Below are positions 54,926 through 63,261 of a DNA stretch of 64,000 nt, in pieces. The translations under genes and the position numbers were made by a program. The notes under the pieces are model-generated. The model made no database searches. It saw only the letters and a program-made list of their open reading frames with translations, and was not told the origin of the DNA. Each line of letters begins with the position of its first letter. Positions within the stretch are counted from its first letter, which is position 1. The DNA is taken from NCBI GenBank assembly GCA_030765645.1, contig JAVCCE010000007.1, positions 62,001 through 126,000 of the forward strand. The letters run 5' to 3'. This DNA is from Candidatus Hinthialibacter antarcticus (GTDB lineage: Bacteria; Hinthialibacterota; Hinthialibacteria; Hinthialibacterales; Hinthialibacteraceae).

Positions 54926-55576
54926 CTATTTTACTTTTTCTACTTTTAAATCATCTATATAAATGGGGCGGCTCGAATAGGGCGTCGCCCAGGCGGTGGG
55001 CCTGCCGGAGATGGGTTCTTCCGTCGCGGCGAATTCAAGCATCCAGGCTTCCGGCTCTTTCTCGCCTTCCATCCAGGCTTTGCCCTGCACGCTCCACTTG
55101 CCGTCCGGCGACTTAAGCAACTGCATCACGATATGCGCCCATGCGCCGGATTTCCATTTGTAGGGCGACTTCGCCACAACGTCGTCTCCGAGATACAATT
55201 CGAGTGAACGCGACGCTTGATTGATGCGCAGTTTGTATCCCATCACGCCGCACAGCCCCACGCCGAAACGGGGATAGCGGCGCTTGACGTTTTCGCTGAG
55301 AAAACGCGCCGAGACGCGGATGTTTTCATATTCAGTCGGGCCGAACAAAAAGCCCATCGTGTTCAACGGCTGCCCTGGAAGCGTCAGCACCCGATTCTCT
55401 TCTTGTTGTTCAACCTGGAAGTCGCCTTCGAGAACCAGAAAATCCATTGGGGAATAACCAAGGTCTTCTTTCTCAAAATTCATCGCATATAACGCATTAT
55501 CTTTTTCTTTCGGCTCCTCCGCCATCAGAGGCGCAGTCGATGCTGCGAGAAGACATAGTCCCGCCATCCATTTCAT
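54926..55576 (-). CDS. Secreted LamG/DUF1080-like protein
   Basis: A 216-residue protein with signal peptide WMAGLCLLAASTAPLMA. The mature protein is one beta-sandwich with DFLVLEGDFQVEQQEENRVL, YENIRVSARFLSEN and YIDDLKVEK, the last being a common closing strand in 3-keto-disaccharide hydrolase-like domains. It follows the ABC permease after 29 bases, so may belong to that operon. AGGAG precedes the ATG. Confidence 0.75.
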   Translation of the reverse strand: MKWMAGLCLLAASTAPLMAEEPKEKDNALYAMNFEKEDLGYSPMDFLVLEGDFQVEQQEENRVLTLPGQPLNTMGFLFGPTEYENIRVSARFLSENVKRRYPRFGVGLCGVMGYKLRINQASRSLELYLGDDVVAKSPYKWKSGAWAHIVMQLLKSPDGKWSVQGKAWMEGEKEPEAWMLEFAATEEPISGRPTAWATPYSSRPIYIDDLKVEKVK

Positions 55577-55605
55577 GGTTTAAGACTCCTTTATCAAATT
55601 GTTTT

Positions 55606-58600
55606 TTATTCGTTTCTTAACGCATTCAAAAACGGGCCGCGCAAAGCGATTCGCGCCGCCAATGCCGTAAAGAAAAATCCAAACAAGAACAGTGCAATCA
55701 CCGTCCCCGCCACAGCGCCAATTGGCGCTGAATTCGATGATGCGTTGAGACTGGGCGCAGCAGCGGTAAATCCCGCGACGGCGCCAATCAACAAACCAAA
55801 CGCCAACAAGGCGCCGTGCTCATAAATCAAAGATGCGCGAACGGTGGATTCACGAAACCCAATCGCCCGTAGCAGCGCAAACTCGCTGCGGCGTTCGAGC
55901 ACGTTACGCAACACGACGACGCCGAGGCCCGCGCTGCCTAACAGCAGACCCAAGGCGCCCAAAGCGAGAAAGATGTTCAAGTAGGTTTGCTCGACGGAAT
56001 TAAACATCGCGAGACGTTCCACTGTATCAATCGCTTCGATGCCCATATCTTGCAGATAGTCATTCATTTTTTGCGCATAGTCAGCGCGTTGCTCAAAGGG
56101 CGCGTCAATCAACAATGCGCGGTAGCCGGTTTCCAGCGGATATTTTTCCAGGAAATGGTTTTCGGCAATGACTACATTTCCTTGAAGAATGGAACGGTCT
56201 AAGGCCGCGACCAAACGAACTTGAAACGGTTCGCCGTCTGCGCCGATGTAAGTCAGCGTATCGCCCAGCGACTTGCCCAGCGCCCACATCATTGAGGTCT
56301 GGTCAACAATCGCCGGGACGGCGCCGTCGTCAAATGGATGATTCAGCAGCGTCCAGGGCGAGGTTTCAGCGTTAATGGTTACGCCATCGAACACGCCCGC
56401 AAAACGAAACGCCTCGCGGCCTGACAATTGGCTGGGATCAACGCCCATCAAACGAGGCGTCTGAGCGCGGTTGAGATTGAGGCAGCTGGCGTCGTCGCCT
56501 TCGCGAACACGCATCGCGACGACTTTCATCTCAGGAACGTCTTCACGCGTGAGCGCATATTCATTCAGCCCGGATTCTTGATTGAGATCATGAACCAGCG
56601 GGATGGCGGTTTCGGCATACACAGCAAAGCCGCCGGTTCCTGAATTGCGCTGGTCGGCGCCTTCGAGCGGGTTCTGACGATTGGCGCCAACGGCGATGAC
56701 CAGAAATGATCCACACGCGAGCAATGCGCCTACGGCAAGGCTACGTCCCGGACGGCGGCTGGCGCCGCGCAGCGAAAATTGCATCATCGACGGTTGGCCT
56801 TGGGAGGTTTGGTTCGCTTGACGAAGCAACCAGACGCGCATCGCCGCAAGGCCGCCGATTAACATCAACGAACCGACGCCAAAGAATACGCCCGCCGCTT
56901 CAGTCGAAGAGTCCGTCTGGACGCCGAACATAAGCGCGACTGCGCCAATCAGACAAAGCGCAGCGATGAGGGATGCGATCCAACCACGCTTGGTTGAAGT
57001 CAACGAAATCGCGCCTGCATCCAACCCCGCATGTAACAATTCGCGCGCGGGCGTATGCGCCTGTTTTCTAACCGCGAAATAAATCGCGATGAGTGAAACG
57101 GCCCAACTCGAAATCAATCCCGCAATGACGGTTCCCGGCTTGATGTATAATTGCACTTCTGCGGAAGCAATCGCTCCGCTCCACACCGACGACAATCCCC
57201 AAAGAACGGCCTTCGTATAAACAATCGCGATCCCGAGTCCGACGAGGCTTCCTAGGATCGAAAAGAACAATCCTTCGACGATATAGAAACGCCGAATTTG
57301 TTTGGGATGCAACCCGATTGCCAGCAGGACGCCGGTTTCGCGCCCGCGCTGTTCGACCGCGAAGGTGAACAACAACGCCGTCAACAACAAGGCGGCAATG
57401 ATGAGAAAGAAACTCAAGCCGATAAACAAGCCGCTAAAATCCATTGCTTGTTTGCTGGCGTTGAGCGCTGTTTCGCGAACGGGTTGGAAGAAAAAGCCAA
57501 ACGAGGCGGGGTTCACTTGCCCGCGCAAGGCGGCGTCTAACGCATCGGCGGAAAATTCACTACTTGGAATTCGTATGCCAGTTAATGCGCCGAAGCGGTT
57601 CGACCATATCTGCTGTCCAGCCTGCAATGAAATCACGGCTTTGGGCGCTCCGCCGTAGTCGTCCCAATAGGCTTCGTCTTTATCGCGTATCGCGTCCAGA
57701 TTGATAATGAATCCAGGGTCCCAATCGCGGCAGTTGTCTTGGTCCGCCAGACCGGGAAATTCAGGCATCAGGCTTTTATCGGCTCCGGGCGACTGCATCG
57801 GCAATATCGAACCGACGGCGAATTTGGAAGAGCGTTCGATCAGACGGCGCATCGGGCCGAAAATAAAATACGTCATCTCAAGCGAATCGCCGGGTTGTAA
57901 ACTCAGGTCATCCGCCAGCCATTGGTTGATATTAACAGCGTCTGAATTGGTCGGCGCCCATTGCGGCGATTGAGCGGTTTCATGCAACGGCCCCACCGCA
58001 GTAACGATTGAATAGGGCGCCCGGGCGCCGCTTGTTGATTCAAGAATATTGACGAGATAACTCAGTACGCCCAGCGATTTGTTCGATAATTTTTTAACGG
58101 CGTCTACGACCGGCGGGTCTATAAAAATGCGCTTGCTGCGTATTTCGACTTGCCCGGTTTCCGGCAAATCAAGGATTTCTAATTCAGCGTCTGCGAGTTG
58201 ATATTTTTTTTGCAGCGTCAAGTTCAGCGCTTCAAAAGATACGCCCGGATTTTCATTCGCGCGGACTAACAACATGTTGGCGCGGTCATAGAGTTCCGCC
58301 CGTTCCTGCAACCATTTCAGTGATACAAACGCATTGTGGGGAGGGATTTGGTTAGCGCGTAAATCGAAGCGCCCCATCTGTGAATCACTCAAAACAGTGC
58401 GAACCGTCATGCGATAAGGGATGGTCTGGTCGGACGCGGTCGATAAGGGCGCGTCCCGCGAGAGGATGCTGGGCTTTTCGATGCGCAGCAACACTACGTC
58501 GCCAACGCTTACACCCAGGTTTTGCGCCATGCGTTGATTGATCGCAACGCCGGGATCGTCACCGTCGAGTTGCGGCGGATCAACGCCATTCATTGACCAG

Positions 58601-58947
58601 AAGCGTTCATCCACGCCCAGCGTCTGTACGCGGTTGACGCGGGCTTTGGTATCGGGTTGGCTGGCGGAAGCGTTCAAACGTAAAAGCGGCGCAGTTGCGA
58701 CTCCGTCGAACGAGACTTGAACATCATCAGCGAGCGCAGAACGGAAGAAACGCTCTTGCGCCTGCATCGCGAAATCAGCCTGACCAATTCGAGACAGCGC
58801 CTGTTGGTGCAACGTCTCATTGATAGAAGAACCGACCAGCAGCGAGCCGATCAACACCGCTGCGCCGATAGCGGCGCCAAGCGCCACGCCGAGTTGCGAA
58901 CGCCAATAGAATTGAAAACTGCGCCATGCCAGCGTCCAAGCGTTCAC
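55606..58947 (-). CDS. MacB/LolC-like ABC transporter permease, two FtsX domains
   Basis: A 1113-residue protein from GTG 58947, which overlaps the ATPase stop by four bases (GTGA) after GGGAGG. It has an N-terminal membrane segment (SQLGVALGAAIGAAVLIGSL), a large periplasmic region, an FtsX-like core of helices at about 470-640, a second periplasmic region and a final FtsX domain at about 1000-1113 (LRAIGFRESTVRASLIYEHG). Two FtsX units in one chain are typical of large type-VII-exporter-like permeases. Substrate unknown; envelope lipid or lipoprotein release is plausible. Confidence 0.85.
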   Translation of the reverse strand: MNAWTLAWRSFQFYWRSQLGVALGAAIGAAVLIGSLLVGSSINETLHQQALSRIGQADFAMQAQERFFRSALADDVQVSFDGVATAPLLRLNASASQPDTKARVNRVQTLGVDERFWSMNGVDPPQLDGDDPGVAINQRMAQNLGVSVGDVVLLRIEKPSILSRDAPLSTASDQTIPYRMTVRTVLSDSQMGRFDLRANQIPPHNAFVSLKWLQERAELYDRANMLLVRANENPGVSFEALNLTLQKKYQLADAELEILDLPETGQVEIRSKRIFIDPPVVDAVKKLSNKSLGVLSYLVNILESTSGARAPYSIVTAVGPLHETAQSPQWAPTNSDAVNINQWLADDLSLQPGDSLEMTYFIFGPMRRLIERSSKFAVGSILPMQSPGADKSLMPEFPGLADQDNCRDWDPGFIINLDAIRDKDEAYWDDYGGAPKAVISLQAGQQIWSNRFGALTGIRIPSSEFSADALDAALRGQVNPASFGFFFQPVRETALNASKQAMDFSGLFIGLSFFLIIAALLLTALLFTFAVEQRGRETGVLLAIGLHPKQIRRFYIVEGLFFSILGSLVGLGIAIVYTKAVLWGLSSVWSGAIASAEVQLYIKPGTVIAGLISSWAVSLIAIYFAVRKQAHTPARELLHAGLDAGAISLTSTKRGWIASLIAALCLIGAVALMFGVQTDSSTEAAGVFFGVGSLMLIGGLAAMRVWLLRQANQTSQGQPSMMQFSLRGASRRPGRSLAVGALLACGSFLVIAVGANRQNPLEGADQRNSGTGGFAVYAETAIPLVHDLNQESGLNEYALTREDVPEMKVVAMRVREGDDASCLNLNRAQTPRLMGVDPSQLSGREAFRFAGVFDGVTINAETSPWTLLNHPFDDGAVPAIVDQTSMMWALGKSLGDTLTYIGADGEPFQVRLVAALDRSILQGNVVIAENHFLEKYPLETGYRALLIDAPFEQRADYAQKMNDYLQDMGIEAIDTVERLAMFNSVEQTYLNIFLALGALGLLLGSAGLGVVVLRNVLERRSEFALLRAIGFRESTVRASLIYEHGALLAFGLLIGAVAGFTAAAPSLNASSNSAPIGAVAGTVIALFLFGFFFTALAARIALRGPFLNALRNE

Positions 58948-59639
58948 TGTGACGCCTCCCACGGCTGCAAACGTCCGTCGCGTAATTCAAGGATGCGCGA
59001 CATGCGCTGCGCCAACGCCTCGGCGTGCGTGACGACTACCAAAGCAACGCCCTCTTCACGGTTGAGTTCTAACAATAATTCGGTAAGAGAATTCGCCGAC
59101 TTGCGGTCAAGCGACCCGGTGGGTTCATCCGCCAGCAGCAATTTGGGTTCGTTGATTAATGCGCGCACCACTGCCGCGCGCTGGCGTTCGCCGCCGGAAA
59201 TCTGACCGGGGCGCGCGTTCTTACGCTCGCCGAGTCCAACCCGGTCGAGCAAGCGGTGCGCCCGCGACTCCGCGTCGGGATGAGGTTGCTTCGACGCAAG
59301 CGTCGGCGTGAGAACATTTTCTAAAACGGTCAATTGCGGCAAGAGAAAATGCAATTGAAAAATAAAGCCGATTTCTTGATTGCGCAGATCGGCAAGTTCG
59401 TCGGTATTCAGTTTCGCAAGGTCGCGCGAAGCGATAGTGAGCGTCCCCGATGTGGGGACGTCTAACGCGCCAATTAAATTCAGCAGCGTGGTTTTGCCGG
59501 AGCCGGACGGCCCAACAATCGCCAGCGACTCGCCCGCATTGATGGTCAGCGAGCAATCGTTCAATACAGGACGCGCGTCAGGCCCATCATATTGTTTGGC
59601 TACGGCGTCTAAGACGACTAAAGGTTGAGAATCATTCAT
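58944..59639 (-). CDS. ABC transporter ATP-binding protein (LolD/MacB-like)
   Basis: A 231-residue ATPase: Walker A GPSGSGKTTLL, Q-loop IGFIFQLHFLLPQLT, signature ISGGERQRAAVVRAL, Walker B LLLADEPTGSLD and H-loop VVVTHAEAL. The family pairs with FtsX-fold permeases, and the permease gene begins in its stop codon. Its ATG lies inside the 3' end of the AMP-ligase gene (8-base overlap). Confidence 0.95.
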   Translation of the reverse strand: MNDSQPLVVLDAVAKQYDGPDARPVLNDCSLTINAGESLAIVGPSGSGKTTLLNLIGALDVPTSGTLTIASRDLAKLNTDELADLRNQEIGFIFQLHFLLPQLTVLENVLTPTLASKQPHPDAESRAHRLLDRVGLGERKNARPGQISGGERQRAAVVRALINEPKLLLADEPTGSLDRKSANSLTELLLELNREEGVALVVVTHAEALAQRMSRILELRDGRLQPWEASQ

Positions 59640-60924
59640 GAGTTCGTATCCACCGTTTGGCTTTCATTTCAAATCGCGGCAACGTCCCCGGCGAGACGGT
59701 CTCGATGGGGATGCGTAAATGATAGGTTTTATACAGTTCAGTCGACAAGCGGTGCGGCAGCGTTTCGGGATGGTCGTAGCCCGCCGCCGGTTCCACCAGA
59801 ATTTTCATTTCTGTCATTGACGCCTTGGCGCAAATTTCTACGCGATACTCCACCGCGTCTCCGCAACGGCGGATGATTTCGTCAATCGCGCTGGGATACA
59901 AATTCACGCCGCGCACAATCACCATATCATCATAACGACCGAGGATGCCGCCGGGAAACGCGGCTTCCGGGCGTCCGTATTTTTTCTGATTGTCCCATGA
60001 AACGCGCACCATGTCGCCTGTTCGATATCGTAGCAGCGGAGACGCGCTGCGTCCCAGCGGGGTCAATATTAACTCGCCGGTTTCGCCGGACTCGACAGGC
60101 TCAAGCGTATCGGGATGCAACACTTCTACCAGGTAGTTTGGTTCTAACGGATGCAAAACGCCGCGATGTTCGAGCGACTCAAATGTCACGGGGCCGACTT
60201 CAGTCATGCCGTGATGATCGAACAATCGCGCGTTCCATTCCGACTCAATGCGCTGACGAACGCTGGGCGTACTGCCGCCCGGCTCGCCCGCAACGATGAT
60301 CTTTTTAACGCCGCATCGGGAGATATCCATACGCTCATCGCGTGCGGACTGCGCCAAACGCAGGGCGTACGTCGGCGTACAACACAATACCGTCGCGTTG
60401 TTGGAAAACATGGTTTGGAGACGGCCCACGCTGCTCATGGCGCCGCCGGGGATACACAGGCAGCCGATTCTTTCAGCCGCGTTAAACGCCGCCCAGAAAC
60501 CTAAGAAAGGGCCAAAGGAAAAAGCAAAAAAAACGCGGTCGGCTGGCGTAACGCCCACTTCTCGAAAAATGTTCATCCAGTTTCCCGCGACCCAATCCCA
60601 ACTCTCCTGGGTATCGAGCCAGCGCATCGGGTAACCGCTGGTACCGCTGGTTTGGCTGTAACGAACGTAATTTTCTATCGGTTCACTGAGGTTGGTTCCA
60701 TAGGGAGGATGATTTTTTTGGTCTTCGACGAGTTCGTGTTTCGTTGTAAACGGCGCATTCGCATAAAACTCATCCAGGCTATTTAGAGGAAACTTGAATC
60801 CCGCGTCTTGATATTTTTTTGTATAAAACTTATTGGTTGGAATGATTGCTTCCAACAACGCATTGAGTTTCTTCAATTGCGCCGCCTGGATATCGGCGCG
60901 CGTACTCAAACAACCATCATTCAT
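59632..60924 (-). CDS. Phenylacetate-CoA ligase-like AMP-dependent ligase
   Basis: A 430-residue ANL-superfamily member. YSQTSGTSGYPMRW is the nucleotide-binding P-loop, FDHHGMTEVGPVTFE is the A5-type motif, YRTGDMVRV holds the conserved Asp, and the small C-terminal domain ends RFEMKAKRWIRT. PaaK-like enzymes activate aryl or acyl acids to CoA thioesters or hand them to carrier proteins. No phenylacetate genes adjoin, so the substrate is open. Start overlaps the EamA stop by four bases. Confidence 0.85.
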   Translation of the reverse strand: MNDGCLSTRADIQAAQLKKLNALLEAIIPTNKFYTKKYQDAGFKFPLNSLDEFYANAPFTTKHELVEDQKNHPPYGTNLSEPIENYVRYSQTSGTSGYPMRWLDTQESWDWVAGNWMNIFREVGVTPADRVFFAFSFGPFLGFWAAFNAAERIGCLCIPGGAMSSVGRLQTMFSNNATVLCCTPTYALRLAQSARDERMDISRCGVKKIIVAGEPGGSTPSVRQRIESEWNARLFDHHGMTEVGPVTFESLEHRGVLHPLEPNYLVEVLHPDTLEPVESGETGELILTPLGRSASPLLRYRTGDMVRVSWDNQKKYGRPEAAFPGGILGRYDDMVIVRGVNLYPSAIDEIIRRCGDAVEYRVEICAKASMTEMKILVEPAAGYDHPETLPHRLSTELYKTYHLRIPIETVSPGTLPRFEMKAKRWIRTHE

Positions 60925-61493
60925 GAGCGAGGCGTCTCCGCAGGCGGCTGCGCGGGTTGCACGATGGCGTGCGCATCGATTGGTTTTTTGGGAGCCGGGT
61001 TGGGTTTATATAATGTCACCATCGTGCCGCCGACGGCTGCAAGCGCGATTCCCATGACAAATTGCCAACGCAACGATATCCACCCGCCTGCGGGCGGATG
61101 CAAAGTTAAAGCGACAATGGCGTTCACGATGGGCGCGCCGGCGAAAATAATCGACATAACAACAGCGGGCGAGCCTTTGGCGCCAAACGCCAATAAGACG
61201 CAGAAGGCGCCGATGGCGCCGACGATGCCCGCCAGCAGCGACCAGACCATGCCCTTCATCGGAAACGTCCAAGCCGCGCCGTTTATCACAAGAATCAGAA
61301 ACGGGGCCAAGACAGCCGTCAGGAAATAAGCCAGACCGACGAACAAAAATGCTTTATAGCGTCCATTGACCGGATCGGCCATGCCCATTTGCCCGGTGTG
61401 TAAAAAGATTCCATACAGCCCCCAACTGGCGACCGTCATTAATGCAAAAATCAGCCAGGTCATTCCGGCTTGTTGAGATGTAGCATCCGCCAT
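60921..61493 (-). CDS. Half-size EamA/DMT-type transporter
   Basis: A 190-residue membrane protein with about five helices (MTWLIFALMTVASWGLYGIF, VGLAYFLTAVLAPFLILVI, IVGAIGAFCVLLAFG, VVMSIIFAGAPIVNAIVAL, FVMGIALAAVGGTMVTLY). The single repeat and Gly/Ala-rich pattern indicate the drug/metabolite transporter superfamily, half the usual ten-helix size, so it may dimerise. A Pro-rich tail follows the last helix. It is between the thioesterase and ligase in the same overlapping operon. Confidence 0.75.
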   Translation of the reverse strand: MADATSQQAGMTWLIFALMTVASWGLYGIFLHTGQMGMADPVNGRYKAFLFVGLAYFLTAVLAPFLILVINGAAWTFPMKGMVWSLLAGIVGAIGAFCVLLAFGAKGSPAVVMSIIFAGAPIVNAIVALTLHPPAGGWISLRWQFVMGIALAAVGGTMVTLYKPNPAPKKPIDAHAIVQPAQPPAETPRS

Positions 61494-61515
61494 GCGAAAA
61501 CTCCTTCAAGAATAT

Positions 61516-61944
61516 TTATTCCGTAAATACTTCGATCTGGCTGATGAAGCGTTCCGGTAATGGAATCGACTTTACCTTGCCGTCTTGAAACGCAACGCAT
61601 ACGACCGTTAATGTTGCGCGGGCGATTTCTTCACGCGGCTCCGGCTCCACACGCTGGAATATGAAATCATAGGTCACGGTTTTTTCTCGAATCTCTTTCA
61701 CGCGCAATTGAATCTCGACTAAATCTTCAAACTGCAATGGGCGTGTATAACGGCAGGTTACTTCGCCGCGCGGCAGCGCAATATAGCGCTCGCCTTCGCG
61801 CATGTGAACGGAGTAATCAATCGAACGGTAAAACGCATGTTCGCATGATTCCATAAACACAAAATAGCGCGACCAATGAACGATGCCCGCCAAGTCGGTG
61901 TCGGAAAATTCGACCCGCCGACGGTGGGTATATTCGCTTACCAT
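61516..61944 (-). CDS. Acyl-CoA thioesterase, 4HBT hotdog family
   Basis: A 142-residue hotdog-fold enzyme. RRRVEFSDTDLAGIVHWSRYFVFMESCEHAF is the 4HBT/YbgC-type active-site segment with the conserved Asp and His around DTDLAGIVHW. It should hydrolyse aryl- or acyl-CoA, or acyl-carrier thioesters. AGGAG-like sequence precedes ATG. It shares the operon with the AMP ligase, which makes thioesters, so the two may act on one substrate. Confidence 0.88.
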   Translation of the reverse strand: MVSEYTHRRRVEFSDTDLAGIVHWSRYFVFMESCEHAFYRSIDYSVHMREGERYIALPRGEVTCRYTRPLQFEDLVEIQLRVKEIREKTVTYDFIFQRVEPEPREEIARATLTVVCVAFQDGKVKSIPLPERFISQIEVFTE

Positions 61945-61965
61945 GATGCAATCTCCATGTTGGAT

Positions 61966-63261
61966 TTAGTTCGATTTCATGCAAACCGATTCATACGCGG
62001 CGGCGACGTCTTTCGCCATCCGTTCAACGGAAAAAAGCGCAAACGCCGATTCACGCGCGATGGCGCCTAATTTTTTCAGATCATCAGCATTCAACAATAA
62101 TGATTGTAACGTATTTTTTAACGATGCCGGATCATCCGGGTCGTACAACCGCCCGCCCGGCGCCGCTTCAAGCAACTCAACAAACCCCGCATGATTGGGC
62201 TGTACGACAGGGACGCCCGCCGCCATCGCCTCAATGACGTATAAGCCAAACGCCTCGCCGTACATGGCAGGGACAGAAAATATCGTAATCGAATGAAGGA
62301 AGTCGATCTTCTCTTCCCGGCTGATGTTGGGCAGAAAGTCTACATCATCGAGTACGCCAGCGGTTTGTAGTTTCGATTTTTGTTCTGCAACAAAATGTTC
62401 ATCGCCCGGGGTCATGGTGCCTGCGATGCGTAGTTTCAAATGTTGGAGGTTCTCATTCTGTTTCAATTCAATAAACGCGTCGATTAACGAATGAAGCCCC
62501 TTGTCTTCGCATTGCCGCGCCAGATAGCCAATCACCAGCGGGTCCATCGGCAGCGAAGGTTCGCGGTAGCCGTCCAGCGAAACGCCGTTGAGAATCATGT
62601 GGACTTTATCATCCGGCAGTTGCAAGCGCCCGCGCATGAGTTCGCCATAATAATGGCTCACGGGAATATAGCCGTCGATGTAGGCTTCGCAGTCGCGCAA
62701 CGCCTGCCAGCATTGTTCATTAAATGGAGGCCGAAGCGAATCAAGGAACCCGTCTTCGCCTTGCAAGGTGCAAAACACCGCGCAGCCGACTTCGTTTTTT
62801 ATCGTCCGCGCAAGCCCGGCTAACAACCCATTGGAAAGGCATATCACATCAGGACGCGGATCTTCTTTGAGCCATTCAACCAGACGTAGCACTTCTTTTT
62901 TTTGATTGCCTTCTTCGCCCTTCAACGTCGAGAGCGTCAGTTCGCCTAAGTCTTCCGCTTTGGTCATGCCCGCTTTTTTTGAAGCTGCCGTCAAGAGCGA
63001 CTTGCTATCGAACCAGCGGTCGATCCAGCGCGGCGTGTAGCGAAAAATAGAACTGATCTGTTGCAGATATACATTCACGCCGCCGAAAAAAATCGGCGCG
63101 TCGGCGGCCACGCTTTCGTCTTCAACCATGATGGGCAAATACAGCGGCAGCATGACCGCATCGTGGCCTTGCGCCCGCAGTGCGCGCACTAGCGCATTGT
63201 CGCGAACGCAATTGCCGCAATAGAACGTACCGGTTCCCGGCGTGATTTGGATAATTCTCAT
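61966..63261 (-). CDS. GT4 glycosyltransferase
   Basis: A 431-residue GT-B enzyme. The N-terminal domain begins MRIIQITPGTGTFYCGNCVRDN, the donor-side domain has IGYLARQCEDKGLHSLIDAF, and VPAMYGEAFGLYVIEAMAAGVPVV is the GT4 EX7E motif. It transfers a sugar from a nucleotide donor to an unknown acceptor. It begins in the stop codon of the flavoprotein gene (four-base overlap). Confidence 0.88.
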   Translation of the reverse strand: MRIIQITPGTGTFYCGNCVRDNALVRALRAQGHDAVMLPLYLPIMVEDESVAADAPIFFGGVNVYLQQISSIFRYTPRWIDRWFDSKSLLTAASKKAGMTKAEDLGELTLSTLKGEEGNQKKEVLRLVEWLKEDPRPDVICLSNGLLAGLARTIKNEVGCAVFCTLQGEDGFLDSLRPPFNEQCWQALRDCEAYIDGYIPVSHYYGELMRGRLQLPDDKVHMILNGVSLDGYREPSLPMDPLVIGYLARQCEDKGLHSLIDAFIELKQNENLQHLKLRIAGTMTPGDEHFVAEQKSKLQTAGVLDDVDFLPNISREEKIDFLHSITIFSVPAMYGEAFGLYVIEAMAAGVPVVQPNHAGFVELLEAAPGGRLYDPDDPASLKNTLQSLLLNADDLKKLGAIARESAFALFSVERMAKDVAAAYESVCMKSN

